A DNA stretch of 55,941 bases from Leishmania donovani (taxonomy: Eukaryota; Euglenozoa; Kinetoplastea; Trypanosomatida; Trypanosomatidae), in NCBI RefSeq assembly GCF_000227135.1, contig NC_018261.1:424180-480120 (forward strand), read 5' to 3'. The notes under the pieces were generated by a model. That model saw only the letters and a program-made list of their open reading frames with translations, did not search any database and was not told the DNA's origin. Position numbers and translations under genes: made by a program. This document shows positions 31,502-42,310 of this stretch, piece after piece. Numbering within the stretch: the stretch's first letter is position 1; each line of letters opens with the position of its first letter.

Positions 31502-34500
31502 ATGGCGTCTGACTACAAGCAGCGCGAGACGGTTGGCGTCGAGGATCTTGTTCTCCTCCCGCAGATCAGCGAGAAGGCCATCACTGATGACCTTGCCGTG
31601 CGGCATCGCGAGGATTTGATCTACACAAGCATCGGCTCTGTGCTGCTCGTGGTGAACCCTTTCAAGGATATCCAGGGCCTGTACAATGATGCGCACATGC
31701 AGTTCTACAGGCACAGTGGCCGACTGAGCGGCGTGCGATACGCGCTGCTTGAGGGACAGGAGCCCGGCGACGCCGCTCTTGGCGGGCCGCACATCTTCGC
31801 CTTGGCGGAGGAGACGTACCGCAGCATGGTGTCAGAAGAAGAGAACCAGTGCGTCATCATCTCCGGTGAATCGGGCGCCGGCAAGACGGAGGCATCGAAG
31901 CACATCATGCAGTACATCTCTGCCGTCTCTGGCAACACGAAAGACATGCAGCGGGTCAAGCGCATCATCCTCGAGTCCAACCCTCTACTGGAGGCCTTCG
32001 GCAATGCCAAGACGCTGCGCAACGACAACAGCTCGCGCTTTGGCAAGTTCCTCGAGATTTACTTCGACATCCGCGGCGGCCCGGTTGGCGGTCACCTCTC
32101 GCACTTTTTGCTCGAAAAGTCACGTGTGTCGAGTCAGCAGGCGGGGGAGTGCAACTTCCACATCTTCTACCAGGTGTGCGCTGGCGCAGCTGCTGAGTTG
32201 CACGGTGACGGCAGCGGGCTCCAGCCCTCGAGAGTGGGCAAGGGCGGCAACCGGAAGGGCGCTGCTGCTGCGTGGGACGACGACGACAACGATGGCGGTG
32301 GTCATGCCCCTATTGCGTGGCGTGAGGTGTTTGAGGAGATGCGCATGCATAGGGGCGGCAGTAGCAGCAACATTGGCCAGTCGCAGTCCTTCGCCTCCTC
32401 CTCTCCGTTTTCAGCGTATTATCCGTGGAAGTTTCTGCGCCCGTCATTAGGATCTGGGCAGCACGCGGAGGAGTTCACGCCTCGCGTTGGCATCGATGAC
32501 TTGCGCGGCTGGCGCGAGACGCTCATCGCGATGGATGCGATGGGGATGGCGGCGCAGGATCAGGTGTCCGTCATCAAGGTTCTGTGCCTGGTGCTGCACC
32601 TCGGCGAGCTTGATTTCGTGGCACCGGAGGAGGGCGGGGCGCTGGCGGCGGGGCAGAACCCATGCACCGTTGCTAATCCTGAGGAGCTCGCGTTTGTCGC
32701 GCAGCAGCTTGGTGTGGATGCTTCAGCGCTGCTGAAGGCTCTGACGTGGCGAAAGCTGCAGATGGGCGCGACAGAGGTGGTCTTCTCCCCTCTCGATGCG
32801 CAGCAGTGCCGCAGCACTCGCGACGCCGTCGCGAAGGTTCTTTACGAGGGTGTCTTTGAGTTCATCGTCAGCTCCGTGAACACCGCCTTCGGCGACGCTC
32901 CTCACGCTCTCATGCTCGGCGTGCTTGACATTTACGGCTTCGAAATTTTTGCCAAGAACGGGTTTGAGCAGTTTTGCATCAACTACGTGAACGAGAAGCT
33001 GCAGCAGATCTTCATTGAGCTGACGCTGCGAGTGGAGCAGGAGGATTACGTGCGGGAGCACATACCATGGGAGGACATCAAGTACTTTGACAACCAAGTC
33101 GTCTGCGACCTTATCGAGAGCGACCGTCCGCCAGGCCTGTTTGCGCTCATGGACGACGTTTGCATCACCATGGCAAAGGAGGAGGAGTCTGTGGCGGACC
33201 GCAAGCTGCTGGACAAGTTGGGCATGGCATACAGCAGCCACCCGAACTTTTTGCGCAGCGAACGCGGCTTCATTGTCAAGCACTACGCTGGCGACGTCGA
33301 GTACAGCACGGACGGCTTCGTTGGACGCAACAAGGATCGACTTGGCGCAGACGTGGTCGAGGTGTTGTCAAAAAGTCAGGCACATTTCTTGCTGGAAATT
33401 CTGACCGAGGTGCTGGCGGACGGCTTGACGTCGGCGGTGCCATCGTCTACCAGGACCGGCGGATCTCGTCGCGCCTGCGCCACAGCCGGCTTCAAGATCC
33501 GCCAGCAGGCCGCCGATCTCGTGCGCACGCTGAAGCAGTGCACGCCCCACTACGTGCGCACCATCAAATCGAACGACGTGAAGCGGGCCAACTTCTTCGA
33601 CGAGGCGCGGGTGCTGCACCAGGTGAAGTATCTCGGCCTCCTGGAGAACGTGCGGGTGCGGCGAGCGGGCTACAGCTACCGGCAGTACTTTGACAAGTTC
33701 CTCAAGCGCTTCAAATACACGTGTCCGAGCACCTATCCACGGCCCTTTCGAGGCACCGACAAGGCGGCGTGCGAGGCCATCCTCGCCTACCTGCAGGACG
33801 AGCAAGGGGTGCTGCCACCCGACTCCTTTGCGATTGGCACCAGCAAGGTTTTTATTCGACAGCCGGAGCATGTTCTGGCACTTGAGCAGAGCCGCGAAGC
33901 CGCCTTCCATGCCCTATCCGTCACCATTCAACGCGCGTGGCGGCGCTACACGCAGTGCAAGCAGCTCCTCTGCCTCAAGGCGAAGCTGGACCGCACGTAC
34001 ACGCGGCACCGCAAGACGCGCCGTGCCGACAGTGTCTTTCGAGCCTACGAGGGCATCTACGTAGAGACTGACACTGTACTGGCCGTGCCGAGCCCGGCCG
34101 CAGGCGGCGGCACCAGCGCAGTGCCACGTGCGCTCTCCAACCGACTCACCGTCGCCCTCGACGCCATCCTGCAATTTGACCCCATTGCCGTTGCGTGGCG
34201 CTCCTTCTGGACTCCGGGCGAGGCAGGCCAACCCCGCAAGAAGTTCTTCTTCAACGCTCTCACACGCGAGATGGTTTGGGAGCGTCCCCGTGAGCTGGAC
34301 CCTCCGCGCGTTGTCTTCTCCTGCGCCGTCGACCGCGTTGTCAACTGGGCCACCGCGAAAACCGCCAAAGAGTTCATTTTCCTCACGACGCACGACGTGC
34401 TGTACATGGTGCGCGAGACGCCGACGTCCACAGAAGCGTTGCCGCCGTCCTCGCAGCCGCCTAGTAGTAGCGCAAAGCATTCCAAGCATGCGGCCGCAGC

Positions 34501-35620
34501 AGTGAAGGAGAAGCAGTCGGTCGCCATGACACTGACGCCATGCTTCACTCTGCAGAAGCGCATAGACCTGCGTCTTCTCACACAGGTGGCGGTCACCACG
34601 ATGGCCGACACGGTGTTGGTGGTGCGCGTGCTGCCGGTGCAGGCGCCATACCGCCCAGTGACCGATACAGTCAAGACGAAAGCAGGACCTTCAAAATGCG
34701 AGACGTGCAGCCGAGCTGCCACACCGGCGCTGCGCCGCGCCAACTGCCCGAGTTGCGGCCGGCTGTGCTGCGTCCGGCACTGTCTGACGTATGCGCGGCC
34801 GCTGCCCACTATCACTGGGCAAGCAGCCCCGGTGCGAGTCTGTCCCGCCTGCGTGGTAGGGGAGCCTCTGGAACCGGTCGAGGACATGGTGCTACTGACA
34901 AGTTACAGGACGGAGCTTGCCGGCACGCTCTGTGCGCGTTACCAGGAGCGCATGGGCAACCCGCTGCCGCTCTTTGTGTCGGACAGCATTCCGTTCTCCA
35001 AGTGGACGCCTGCGCCGTCGCCACCGAAGATGAAGCGCACGCACCGCCTCGCCAAGCCCTCAGCAGGCCGAGGCGGCGAAGCCGGTGAGGGTCAGCCGTT
35101 GGTGATTGGTGGATCGTACGAGGTGACGCTGACGTGCACAGTCACCGATGACCCGCTGGCGAACGATACTGTGCTCATTGGTGCCGCCCCTCCAGCCCCG
35201 ATGACGGCTGCCGCCTCCGCAGATGGCCATTCAGGCGCAAAGGGTAAGAGGAAAGGCAAGGAGGCCTTCGACGACGAGGTAGCATACACCGTTCCACCTG
35301 GCACGCCGCCCGTGCTGAGGGTGGTTGCGCCGCGTGGCATCACAGGAGAGCAGATCCGACGCATGGAGGCTATTCGCGAGGAGCGGCGAAAAGCGGCTGC
35401 GGCGCGAAGGCGTCGGGAGGAGGAAGAGGAGCGGGAGCGCGAAGCACAGCGGGAGCGCGAGCGTGAGGCTGAGCACCGGCGAGTCGTGCAGGAGCGGAAG
35501 AAGGCGAAGGCAGCCGAGGCGGCTCGCATGGAGGCAGAACGTGCCAATCGTGAAAGGGCCGCCGCGGAGCGTCGCGAGGAGGCCGCTCGCGTGGTGGCGG
35601 AGCGCGCTCGGCGCCGGTAG
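31502..35620 (+). CDS. MYO1: Class I myosin heavy chain with WW and FYVE-like modules
   Basis: A 1372-residue actin motor. The head has the P-loop GESGAGKT at 122-129 and a switch I region with NDNSSRFGKF. About 70 low-complexity residues (roughly 240-310, Gly/Ser/Asp-rich) are inserted in the motor after the FHIFYQ segment. The TEDS-rule residue, 16 before the conserved DAVAK, is Glu425, so head-loop phosphorylation should not be needed. One IQ motif starts at 809. The tail has TH1-like basic sequence interrupted by a WW-type module (Trp899 to Trp926), then a FYVE-like zinc finger with paired Cys from 1066 to 1117, then about 90 residues of charged Arg/Glu/Ala helix (1282-1372), probably coiled coil or single helix. 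FYVE-bearing class I myosins are known in kinetoplastids and act on endocytic membranes. The start is the ATG at 31502, since the preceding in-frame codon is GTG. Confidence 0.93.
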   Translation: MASDYKQRETVGVEDLVLLPQISEKAITDDLAVRHREDLIYTSIGSVLLVVNPFKDIQGLYNDAHMQFYRHSGRLSGVRYALLEGQEPGDAALGGPHIFALAEETYRSMVSEEENQCVIISGESGAGKTEASKHIMQYISAVSGNTKDMQRVKRIILESNPLLEAFGNAKTLRNDNSSRFGKFLEIYFDIRGGPVGGHLSHFLLEKSRVSSQQAGECNFHIFYQVCAGAAAELHGDGSGLQPSRVGKGGNRKGAAAAWDDDDNDGGGHAPIAWREVFEEMRMHRGGSSSNIGQSQSFASSSPFSAYYPWKFLRPSLGSGQHAEEFTPRVGIDDLRGWRETLIAMDAMGMAAQDQVSVIKVLCLVLHLGELDFVAPEEGGALAAGQNPCTVANPEELAFVAQQLGVDASALLKALTWRKLQMGATEVVFSPLDAQQCRSTRDAVAKVLYEGVFEFIVSSVNTAFGDAPHALMLGVLDIYGFEIFAKNGFEQFCINYVNEKLQQIFIELTLRVEQEDYVREHIPWEDIKYFDNQVVCDLIESDRPPGLFALMDDVCITMAKEEESVADRKLLDKLGMAYSSHPNFLRSERGFIVKHYAGDVEYSTDGFVGRNKDRLGADVVEVLSKSQAHFLLEILTEVLADGLTSAVPSSTRTGGSRRACATAGFKIRQQAADLVRTLKQCTPHYVRTIKSNDVKRANFFDEARVLHQVKYLGLLENVRVRRAGYSYRQYFDKFLKRFKYTCPSTYPRPFRGTDKAACEAILAYLQDEQGVLPPDSFAIGTSKVFIRQPEHVLALEQSREAAFHALSVTIQRAWRRYTQCKQLLCLKAKLDRTYTRHRKTRRADSVFRAYEGIYVETDTVLAVPSPAAGGGTSAVPRALSNRLTVALDAILQFDPIAVAWRSFWTPGEAGQPRKKFFFNALTREMVWERPRELDPPRVVFSCAVDRVVNWATAKTAKEFIFLTTHDVLYMVRETPTSTEALPPSSQPPSSSAKHSKHAAAAVKEKQSVAMTLTPCFTLQKRIDLRLLTQVAVTTMADTVLVVRVLPVQAPYRPVTDTVKTKAGPSKCETCSRAATPALRRANCPSCGRLCCVRHCLTYARPLPTITGQAAPVRVCPACVVGEPLEPVEDMVLLTSYRTELAGTLCARYQERMGNPLPLFVSDSIPFSKWTPAPSPPKMKRTHRLAKPSAGRGGEAGEGQPLVIGGSYEVTLTCTVTDDPLANDTVLIGAAPPAPMTAAASADGHSGAKGKRKGKEAFDDEVAYTVPPGTPPVLRVVAPRGITGEQIRRMEAIREERRKAAAARRRREEEEEREREAQREREREAEHRRVVQERKKAKAAEAARMEAERANRERAAAERREEAARVVAERARRR

Positions 35621-36334
35621 AGGAACACGCAGCTCTGCTGCAAGTTGATCTTGTGTGCTGTCTGACCTGTGCGTGTGCGCGTGCGTCTGGTGTCCTTCGT
35701 CCTTTCTGCCTCAACCCTTCTCTTCTTTATTATCCTGTCGCGTGCAGTATGGCCTTAGAAACACACACACACACACATACACACACATGAGACGAAAAAC
35801 GAACACTCACTGCTCACGCTGCCCTTCCCCCCTCTGTACTTGTCGATGCCATTCACACACGGGCGCCCACGTATCTATGATGATGGGACGCTGCGCAGGC
35901 ATGCCGTTCACTTAGATGACATCAATCGCGCCCATGAAAGCCGCATATGGAAACAGCACACTGGGGCTGGTGAGAGGCGGCAGCCAGGGAGCTGAAGGAG
36001 CCAAAGAAAAAAAGGGCAGCTTCTTTTCCCCAGTTTTCTCTTCCCGCTCCATCTCCTCTCCAGTCGGTCGCGCGCGAGGTGATGCCGCGGTTCGTGGTCA
36101 TCCTCTTCGATGCCTGCCCTCTTCGCCCTCCTCCGCTTAGCATGCGCACCGTCACACCTTCTGTAGCCTCTCTTGTTCACTTCTCCCACACCTCTCTTCC
36201 GTTGCACTGAAACGACCTCTCGCTTTCTTTCTCGACGGCTGCGGCGGACGTACGCAGTGGTGCAGCAACCGCAAAGGTGAGGAATATTCGAACCATCTCA
36301 CACCTGGCAAGCGTGACCCCTCACCCTCCCCTTC
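35621..36334 (+). other. Intercoding region, myosin to hypothetical protein
   Basis: About 0.7 kb with a CA tract near 35760-35787, pyrimidine-rich stretches at about 36150-36235 and an AG at 36256-36257 that could be the acceptor for the next gene. No gene seen. Confidence 0.6.
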
Positions 36335-38185
36335 ATGGCGTCCTCATCCTTGTCCTTGTCGTCGGCGCCGTGCTCCTCTTGCGTGGTGGGTACACTGCCT
36401 GACTTACTGAAGCGGGCCATGACGCAGGGCAGACACGGTGGCATCACCGCCTATCTCGCCACTGAGCTGCCTCACAATCAACAGAGCTCAAAGGATGGTT
36501 GCCAGGTGCGAACCGGCAATGCCTGTGCCTCTGCTGAGTCGCCGGTAATGTATGCGGTTTTCGAAGACGCAAGAAGTTGCTGTCGATGGACGGTTGAGCT
36601 GGCCATGGCGAAGGCAATAGGCGACGACGACACGGGGGACGCCTGGTGGGCCAATCCGGAGCACCTTTCTGCCATTGATGCGACAGCAGCCGCCGAAGCG
36701 CTGCCGAGCGATCCGCATCAGCAGGAAAAGAGCCCAGCAACTCTGTGCTCATCGCGCATTACCGCGATGCGCTACTACATGAAGCCTGACACATGGACGC
36801 AAACGCTTCTGTCACACGAAGGCGAGCCGGCAAGGGAAAGCCGCACCGCTGGCGAGGTACCTTACTCCGGCTCAGCAACCACTGGCGGGGTCACGAGTTC
36901 GGACCCCAGGGGGTGCAACAGCGACGTTCACGTACATCACCAGGCAACGCCTTCCTTACTCAGCATCGCATCCTCCGTGGTGACCGCGACTGCCACGGAG
37001 GAGGCATCTTCGTTATCCGCAGCGTCTTCGCCTCTACATGGTCTTCCTCTCCACCAGTTGATAGAGCAGCATTCCGCGCTTGTACGACGCTTGGTGCAGG
37101 TGCTGGCCCCGCAGCGGCAAACCATCCCTCATGTTATTCGCGAGCTGTGCACAACAAGAGTCACCTCCCCCTCGTCCGGCGTTGTCAGCCGCGTCTGCGT
37201 ACTTCCGTCGACGGATTCGTCGAATGCGGAGCCGATGCAGTACACTGAGCGCGACGTCGCCGCGGCTGTCGAGCAGCTCACATCTTCCCACCCGCGCCAA
37301 CCAAGGCTGCGTGAACTCAAGAGCGACGGCTACCTGCTCATGAATTTGGAAGGGTTTGTCGACGGCAAGACGCGGCACAAGGCGGTGAACCGCGCCTACC
37401 CAGCTCTAGCGCTGCACTGGCCTGCGTCGGCGCAGCAGATGGACGCGATGGAGCGCTACGTCGACCGTGATGTCGTGCTTGACACCCGCAAGCGGCATCC
37501 CGAGTTGAGTGGAGAGGGATCAGATAAGAAGCAGGGGCAGAAGCGTGACCGATCGCGGTCGAGCACTTCGTCGAATGCGTCAGGCGCGGAAGAAGACGGG
37601 GCGCACAAAGCAAGAGTCACTGACTGCACCAGCGCTCCGCCGTCTCCACCATTGGGCATGACAGCATCGCCGAAAAGGACGGCGCAGACGTCGTCCTCTC
37701 GACGCTTCTTTCAGTCGTTGCGAGAGTATCCACGGTCTCTGGAGCACGGTAACTTGCATGCGTGGGCTCGTAGCACCGCAGCTCAGCAAGCGCTCGATTG
37801 TCTGCAGGCTGCTACGACGTTGACCCAGAGCTCGGCGTCCACTGCCGATGTGTCTTCTGATGCAGCCACGCTCGGTCCGTTGCCAATCACGAAGGAAGAG
37901 GACGTGGAAGTGCTGCGCTGCCAATACGATGCTCTCGCCGCCGCCGAAAGCGTTTTGGAGAAGCAGCTGCGCGCCTACAGCGACACAGTCCAAGAGCTGC
38001 GCGGCTGGTACCGGGGGGATCTGTGCACGCAGCAGTTTCGCTGCGAGTTGGAGGCGTGGCTGCGCACACAAGAGGAGAGTCGAGCCGTGCTGACAGACCT
38101 GTATGCTCAAATGCATGCTGTGCGTTACAGCCTACAGCGCGACCTCTCCAACTACCTGCATCTGCACGCGCTGGGCGTGTTGTGA
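36335..38185 (+). CDS. Hypothetical protein with C-terminal coiled coil
   Basis: A 616-residue protein that I do not recognise. Codon use and steady GC-rich third positions support coding, and the ATG is the first in the frame. Residues 1-220 are Ser/Thr/Ala-rich with scattered Cys. About 230-270 is a more ordered Leu/His/Arg-rich helix. About 310-385 is ordered (Arg/Leu/Tyr-rich, with Trp). About 393-420 is a basic Lys/Arg/Ser tract resembling a nuclear localisation signal, and the following 100 residues are Ser/Pro-rich and probably disordered. The last about 95 residues (523-616) are predicted amphipathic helix with heptad-like Leu spacing, likely a coiled coil. There is no signal peptide, membrane segment or enzyme motif. 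It lies between the myosin and methyltransferase genes on the same strand. A structural or nuclear role is only a guess. Confidence 0.75.
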   Translation: MASSSLSLSSAPCSSCVVGTLPDLLKRAMTQGRHGGITAYLATELPHNQQSSKDGCQVRTGNACASAESPVMYAVFEDARSCCRWTVELAMAKAIGDDDTGDAWWANPEHLSAIDATAAAEALPSDPHQQEKSPATLCSSRITAMRYYMKPDTWTQTLLSHEGEPARESRTAGEVPYSGSATTGGVTSSDPRGCNSDVHVHHQATPSLLSIASSVVTATATEEASSLSAASSPLHGLPLHQLIEQHSALVRRLVQVLAPQRQTIPHVIRELCTTRVTSPSSGVVSRVCVLPSTDSSNAEPMQYTERDVAAAVEQLTSSHPRQPRLRELKSDGYLLMNLEGFVDGKTRHKAVNRAYPALALHWPASAQQMDAMERYVDRDVVLDTRKRHPELSGEGSDKKQGQKRDRSRSSTSSNASGAEEDGAHKARVTDCTSAPPSPPLGMTASPKRTAQTSSSRRFFQSLREYPRSLEHGNLHAWARSTAAQQALDCLQAATTLTQSSASTADVSSDAATLGPLPITKEEDVEVLRCQYDALAAAESVLEKQLRAYSDTVQELRGWYRGDLCTQQFRCELEAWLRTQEESRAVLTDLYAQMHAVRYSLQRDLSNYLHLHALGVL

Positions 38186-39047
38186 CGACTATCTGACCCA
38201 CAGACGCCCTTTTACACCCGCACGCGCATGAATGCTGACAGTTGTGCAGTCGAGCGGCGCAGCTTGAAGTGAGAAGCGCATAATTGTGCGTGTATGCACG
38301 TGCGTGGATGTGTGCGCCAGTCCGTCACACTGCTGAGCTTGTCGCCCGAACAAAACAGATCAGCTAAAAGAGGGGCACACACACATACGCAAAGATGGCT
38401 GAAGGACACACAGCACGTTTGGCAAGTACGCAACAAAGCCAACCAAGTTCCACCCCAACAACAACAAAACAGCAAGGCAAAACTTCCCATGTCCATCGCC
38501 ACGGTTTTGCCTTCTCTCTTTCGTCGATCACCACGCTCAGCAGTGTCACGGTCGATTTGAAGCGCAGATAAGGAAGAGGAATCGCAGCATGCAACTGAAG
38601 TGCATTGAAAAGAAGCCTGCAAACGTGCCTGTGCGTGCGTGCCGCTGTCTGCGCTTCTCTTTTTCTGTGTGTACTCTTGACTTTCCTTGAGTCTCATGAA
38701 ACCGTTGGACGTGAGCCACCTCGGGGATGCCCACAGTTCCCACCTCTGCCCACCCTCCCCGCCAATGACCCCTTCTCTGTCACATATGCTCGTGCGCTCC
38801 TTGTGCTGCTCTTCCTCTTCCTTCTACCCACGATACACATAGCTGAGTACGCGTGCGTGACACTCACGAAGAAACATATTCATCGTAGCCAAAGGGTTTT
38901 TGAATAAAGGAACCAAGAAAGAGGGAGAGAGAGGAGGTCAGTCCTAGGTGACTCACCGTCTTGCCGTTGCGCACAGAAGTACCTCCACCTTACATTATTG
39001 CATCATCGCGTTCTCTCCTCTCGCACGCACGCGCGTGTGCATTGAGG
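38186..39047 (+). other. Intercoding region, hypothetical protein to methyltransferase
   Basis: About 0.86 kb of mixed-composition spacer with no gene. A pyrimidine tract at about 39005-39025 precedes the next ATG. AG occurs at 38976-38977 and at 39045-39046. Confidence 0.6.
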
Positions 39048-40418
39048 ATGTCGGCAGACCAGCGAGTAACGGAGTGTGGTGGAAGCAACGGTGCCTCGAC
39101 AGCACTACCACCGCTCACACCACACACGATTGGCGGCAAGTCTAACGAGGCTCTGTGCGATGATCACCAAGACGTGGCTCCACCTCCGTACTCCATGGAG
39201 AGCGCGATTGGTTTGTCGGTACCCCTATATCAGCCGCACGCCCCAGCGCCTGGTGCGGTCATTGATCCGGATATGGTCGAGGACCACGTTAGCTTTCTGC
39301 GCACCGTGCGCGCCTTCCACGATTACAAGCGCCAGGCGCTGGCTGCCCGCGAGATGCGGTGCACCAACTTCCGCAAGCTGCAGGATCAGCACCGTGATTT
39401 GCTGTGTATAGATTTGGACAAGATCCTCGAGAAGTACCTAGAGTGCATTGAGGTGAACAGCGCCTTCTTCGACGCCATCTGCGAGGCAAGCGAGGAGTTG
39501 TTCGACAGCTACTGGCCAGAGGGTACGACGGTGTTCATGAAGGAGGTTCCGCCGCCGACGCCGCTGGACATGAACAAGGTTTTTTCGACACTGCGCCAGT
39601 TCGTGCGCGACTGGTCCGCCGAAGGTGTGGCGGAGCGGGACTGTGTGTACAAGCCCATTCTGGATACGCTGGATCGCTGCTTCCCCAATCGCGGCGAGCG
39701 CGAGAACGTGCGCGTGTTGATCCCTGGTGCTGGACTCTGCCGGCTCTCTGTAGAACTTGCCCTCCGCGGCTTCTTTGCCCAGGCAAACGAGTTTAGCTAC
39801 CATATGCTGATCGCCGGCCACTATATTCAGAATCACGTGTTCGAATCATGTCAGCACAAGATCTATCCCTACAGTGACAGCACATGCAATCTAGTCAACC
39901 GCGCTGACCAGTTTGCCGAGGTGCAGATCCCCGACTTGTGCGCGTCAGAGGCGATCGACGCGCTGCGTGACAAGGGCCTCTCCTTTGGCCAGCTTTCCAT
40001 GGTCGCCGGCGACTTTACAGAGGTGTACGCAAAGCCACACCAGCACAAGACGTGGTCGGTCGTGGCCACATGCTTTTTCATCGACACTGCACACAACATC
40101 ATCGAGTACCTCGTGATCATTTACAACCTTCTTGTCCCTGGTGGATACTGGGTAAATGTCGGGCCGCTGCTTTACCACTTTGCCGACAGCGCGGACGACA
40201 TGTCGATTGAGTTGTCGCTGGGCGAGGTGCTGACAGTTGCGCAGCGGATCGGGTTCGTGCTGAATGGGCCGCCGTCTTTTATCGACACAACCTACACGAA
40301 TAATCAACGCAGCATGAAGCAGCTGGTGTACCGATGCGCGTTCTTTGTCCTGCAGCGTCCCTTGGCCGATAAGCAGACGGAGCAGATGGATAGAAGCGTG
40401 GAGGCGAAAGTAACATAG
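39048..40418 (+). CDS. Carnosine N-methyltransferase-like protein (N2227/CARNMT1 family)
   Basis: A 456-residue SAM-dependent methyltransferase of the N2227-like family, whose yeast and animal members methylate the histidine ring of carnosine to give anserine. Family blocks visible in order: an N-terminal helix with FLRTVRAFHDYK, the SAM-binding motif PGAGLCRLS at 226-234 followed by ANEFSYHML, DFTEVY at about 322-327, a CFFIDTAHN block at about 345-353, and VPGGYWVNVGPLLYHF at about 365-380. The region after this (IELSLGEVL) also fits. All catalytic-core segments are present, and the length is typical apart from an unconserved N-terminal about 65 residues rich in Pro. The start is the ATG at 39048, because the upstream in-frame extension begins with TTG and is composed of 5' UTR-like sequence. 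The actual substrate in kinetoplastids is not established from sequence; a histidine-containing peptide or protein is plausible. Confidence 0.9.
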   Translation: MSADQRVTECGGSNGASTALPPLTPHTIGGKSNEALCDDHQDVAPPPYSMESAIGLSVPLYQPHAPAPGAVIDPDMVEDHVSFLRTVRAFHDYKRQALAAREMRCTNFRKLQDQHRDLLCIDLDKILEKYLECIEVNSAFFDAICEASEELFDSYWPEGTTVFMKEVPPPTPLDMNKVFSTLRQFVRDWSAEGVAERDCVYKPILDTLDRCFPNRGERENVRVLIPGAGLCRLSVELALRGFFAQANEFSYHMLIAGHYIQNHVFESCQHKIYPYSDSTCNLVNRADQFAEVQIPDLCASEAIDALRDKGLSFGQLSMVAGDFTEVYAKPHQHKTWSVVATCFFIDTAHNIIEYLVIIYNLLVPGGYWVNVGPLLYHFADSADDMSIELSLGEVLTVAQRIGFVLNGPPSFIDTTYTNNQRSMKQLVYRCAFFVLQRPLADKQTEQMDRSVEAKVT

Positions 40419-42264
40419 GAAGTTGTAGCACAAATATGGCGTAAAGGGAAGTGGCGGTGTGAGGGGGGCGACCGAAGAGAGAGGGCTTGCTCCGACAATG
40501 AGCGTTGAATGGCTATGTGGGGAAAAGGTGAGTCAGAGACGCGGCCGACTCGTTCTCGCGCATCGTAGATGGTGCACGCTGCGTGCCCGGGTGGAGGTAG
40601 TGCTACCTCATTCGGTTGTGCATGTCTTTTTCTTTCGTAACTGTTGCCTCCACTACGACGGCTTACGAAATGTGGCGACCAGTGTCTCCAGCCTCTTCTC
40701 CCTCGCCTGGTCCCCACCTGTGTCGCTTCCTCTTCTACTACACCGTGGCGCACACGCCGTGGAAGGGGCGGAGGGAGTTGTGGGATATAGGCCGCATCGC
40801 TAACACCATCACCTCTGCTTTTTGCCACCAACATTGAAATTGCTCGAATCGGCGCTGCTGCTGATGCAGTGGCTCACGAGACCATGAACTCCTTTGTGTG
40901 CGCCTTACTTTCGCGCTGCCACCTTGCGTTGGCGGTCCGCGTGCATGGCAGCGCATGATTCGCACAGACAAACGAAAACTAAATGGATAATTCATGTCGT
41001 GGTGGAGGGTGGAAGAGGGGCAGGCGATGGGTAAGCTCGGAGGACAGGCACTGATTCTTTCAATCACCACGCAGTGCGGCAGGTCAGTTTGCGGATGCTC
41101 TTCAGGCATTGTGAGGTAGCGCTGATGCGGTGCTTGCCTCCCCCCACTTCCACTTCCTGTACAGTGCTTCCATTTGCCTTCTTCATGAGGCGTGCTCACC
41201 GTCGTTGGAATGGCAGGCTGAACTCTTTTGTTTTCTCTCGTTGACTCGGAGCAGCAGACAAAGCAGAGCTACTGGGTTCGGTGACACACAAGCAGGCGCA
41301 TCAACGCGCATGCGGACATCTCTTCCTGTCTCACATCCACAGGAGGAAGATGCGTGTGTGTGTGTGTCCGTCTGTGCTCACGTGCTGCTTCTGTTTTGTG
41401 TGTGCGTGTCTATGTCCATGCCAGTCTGTCTTGTCCTGCCGCTGCGCTTTCTTCCCTGTCTTGCTATCAGTTTCTTCTACCGCTACTTCCTGTCACATTT
41501 CTTTTATTTTTGGTTTCTGGCCACATATGGTCGTTAGGTATGGCAGAACGGATTGACCGTGAAGTATTTGGGCGTGTGATGACTAACCGGATGCCAGTCT
41601 TTTGTGCGCCACTAGGAATTAGGGAGAGTTCGAAAGGGGTGATGGGCAGTGTTGACGCTGTCTGTCGCTGTGTCTTTCCGCTTACGTATGCTGTGTGTGT
41701 ATCGGTGGCCGCACGCCTTTCGATGTACGTCGACGCAGACGGCGTTTATGCATTCGCCGATACACGAATTTAACTTTGGTAGCCAGCCATCGGATGTGGA
41801 GGGGGCGATGGCGGACGTCAGTGCGTCGACATCTTGCCACGTCTGCTTCTCTTGAGTCTCTCCCTCCCTTCGTACCTCCGCTAATCACGGTTTCTCTCTC
41901 TCCTCCTCGCCGGCCCTTCTCCGACCACTCCCATCTGACCACCATGTCCACATCTGTTCGCATCTTGTCTTGTTTACGTGTGCTTACTTCATTCACCAAC
42001 GCGATCCTACGACTTTTAGTGTCTCTGCGCATCTGTGGTTTCTGATGTTGTTGCTCTCCTCCGCGCGCTCGCGTGTGTGTGGGGGATGGGGGGGATCCGG
42101 TGGTGACTGAGAGTGGTGTGAGCATGCACGCCCGCGTGCCCACATTGCGATCAGGGATGATACGGCGAGCTAGATGGCGTTCTTGTACTTTGCGCTCGCT
42201 TTCCCCTCTCCGTTTTGTTTTCTCCTTTTCTTTCGGCTTCTTCTGTCTTGTGTGTGCGCTTGTA

Positions 42265-42310
42265 TGTGTGTGTGTGTGTGTGTGTGTGTGCCTGTCTGTC
42301 TGTCTGTCTG
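42265..42310 (+). repeat. Compound TG/CTGT microsatellite
   Basis: Thirteen TG units (42265-42290) run directly into about five CTGT units (to 42310). The strand is opposite in phase to the CA tracts elsewhere in the window. Confidence 0.85.
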
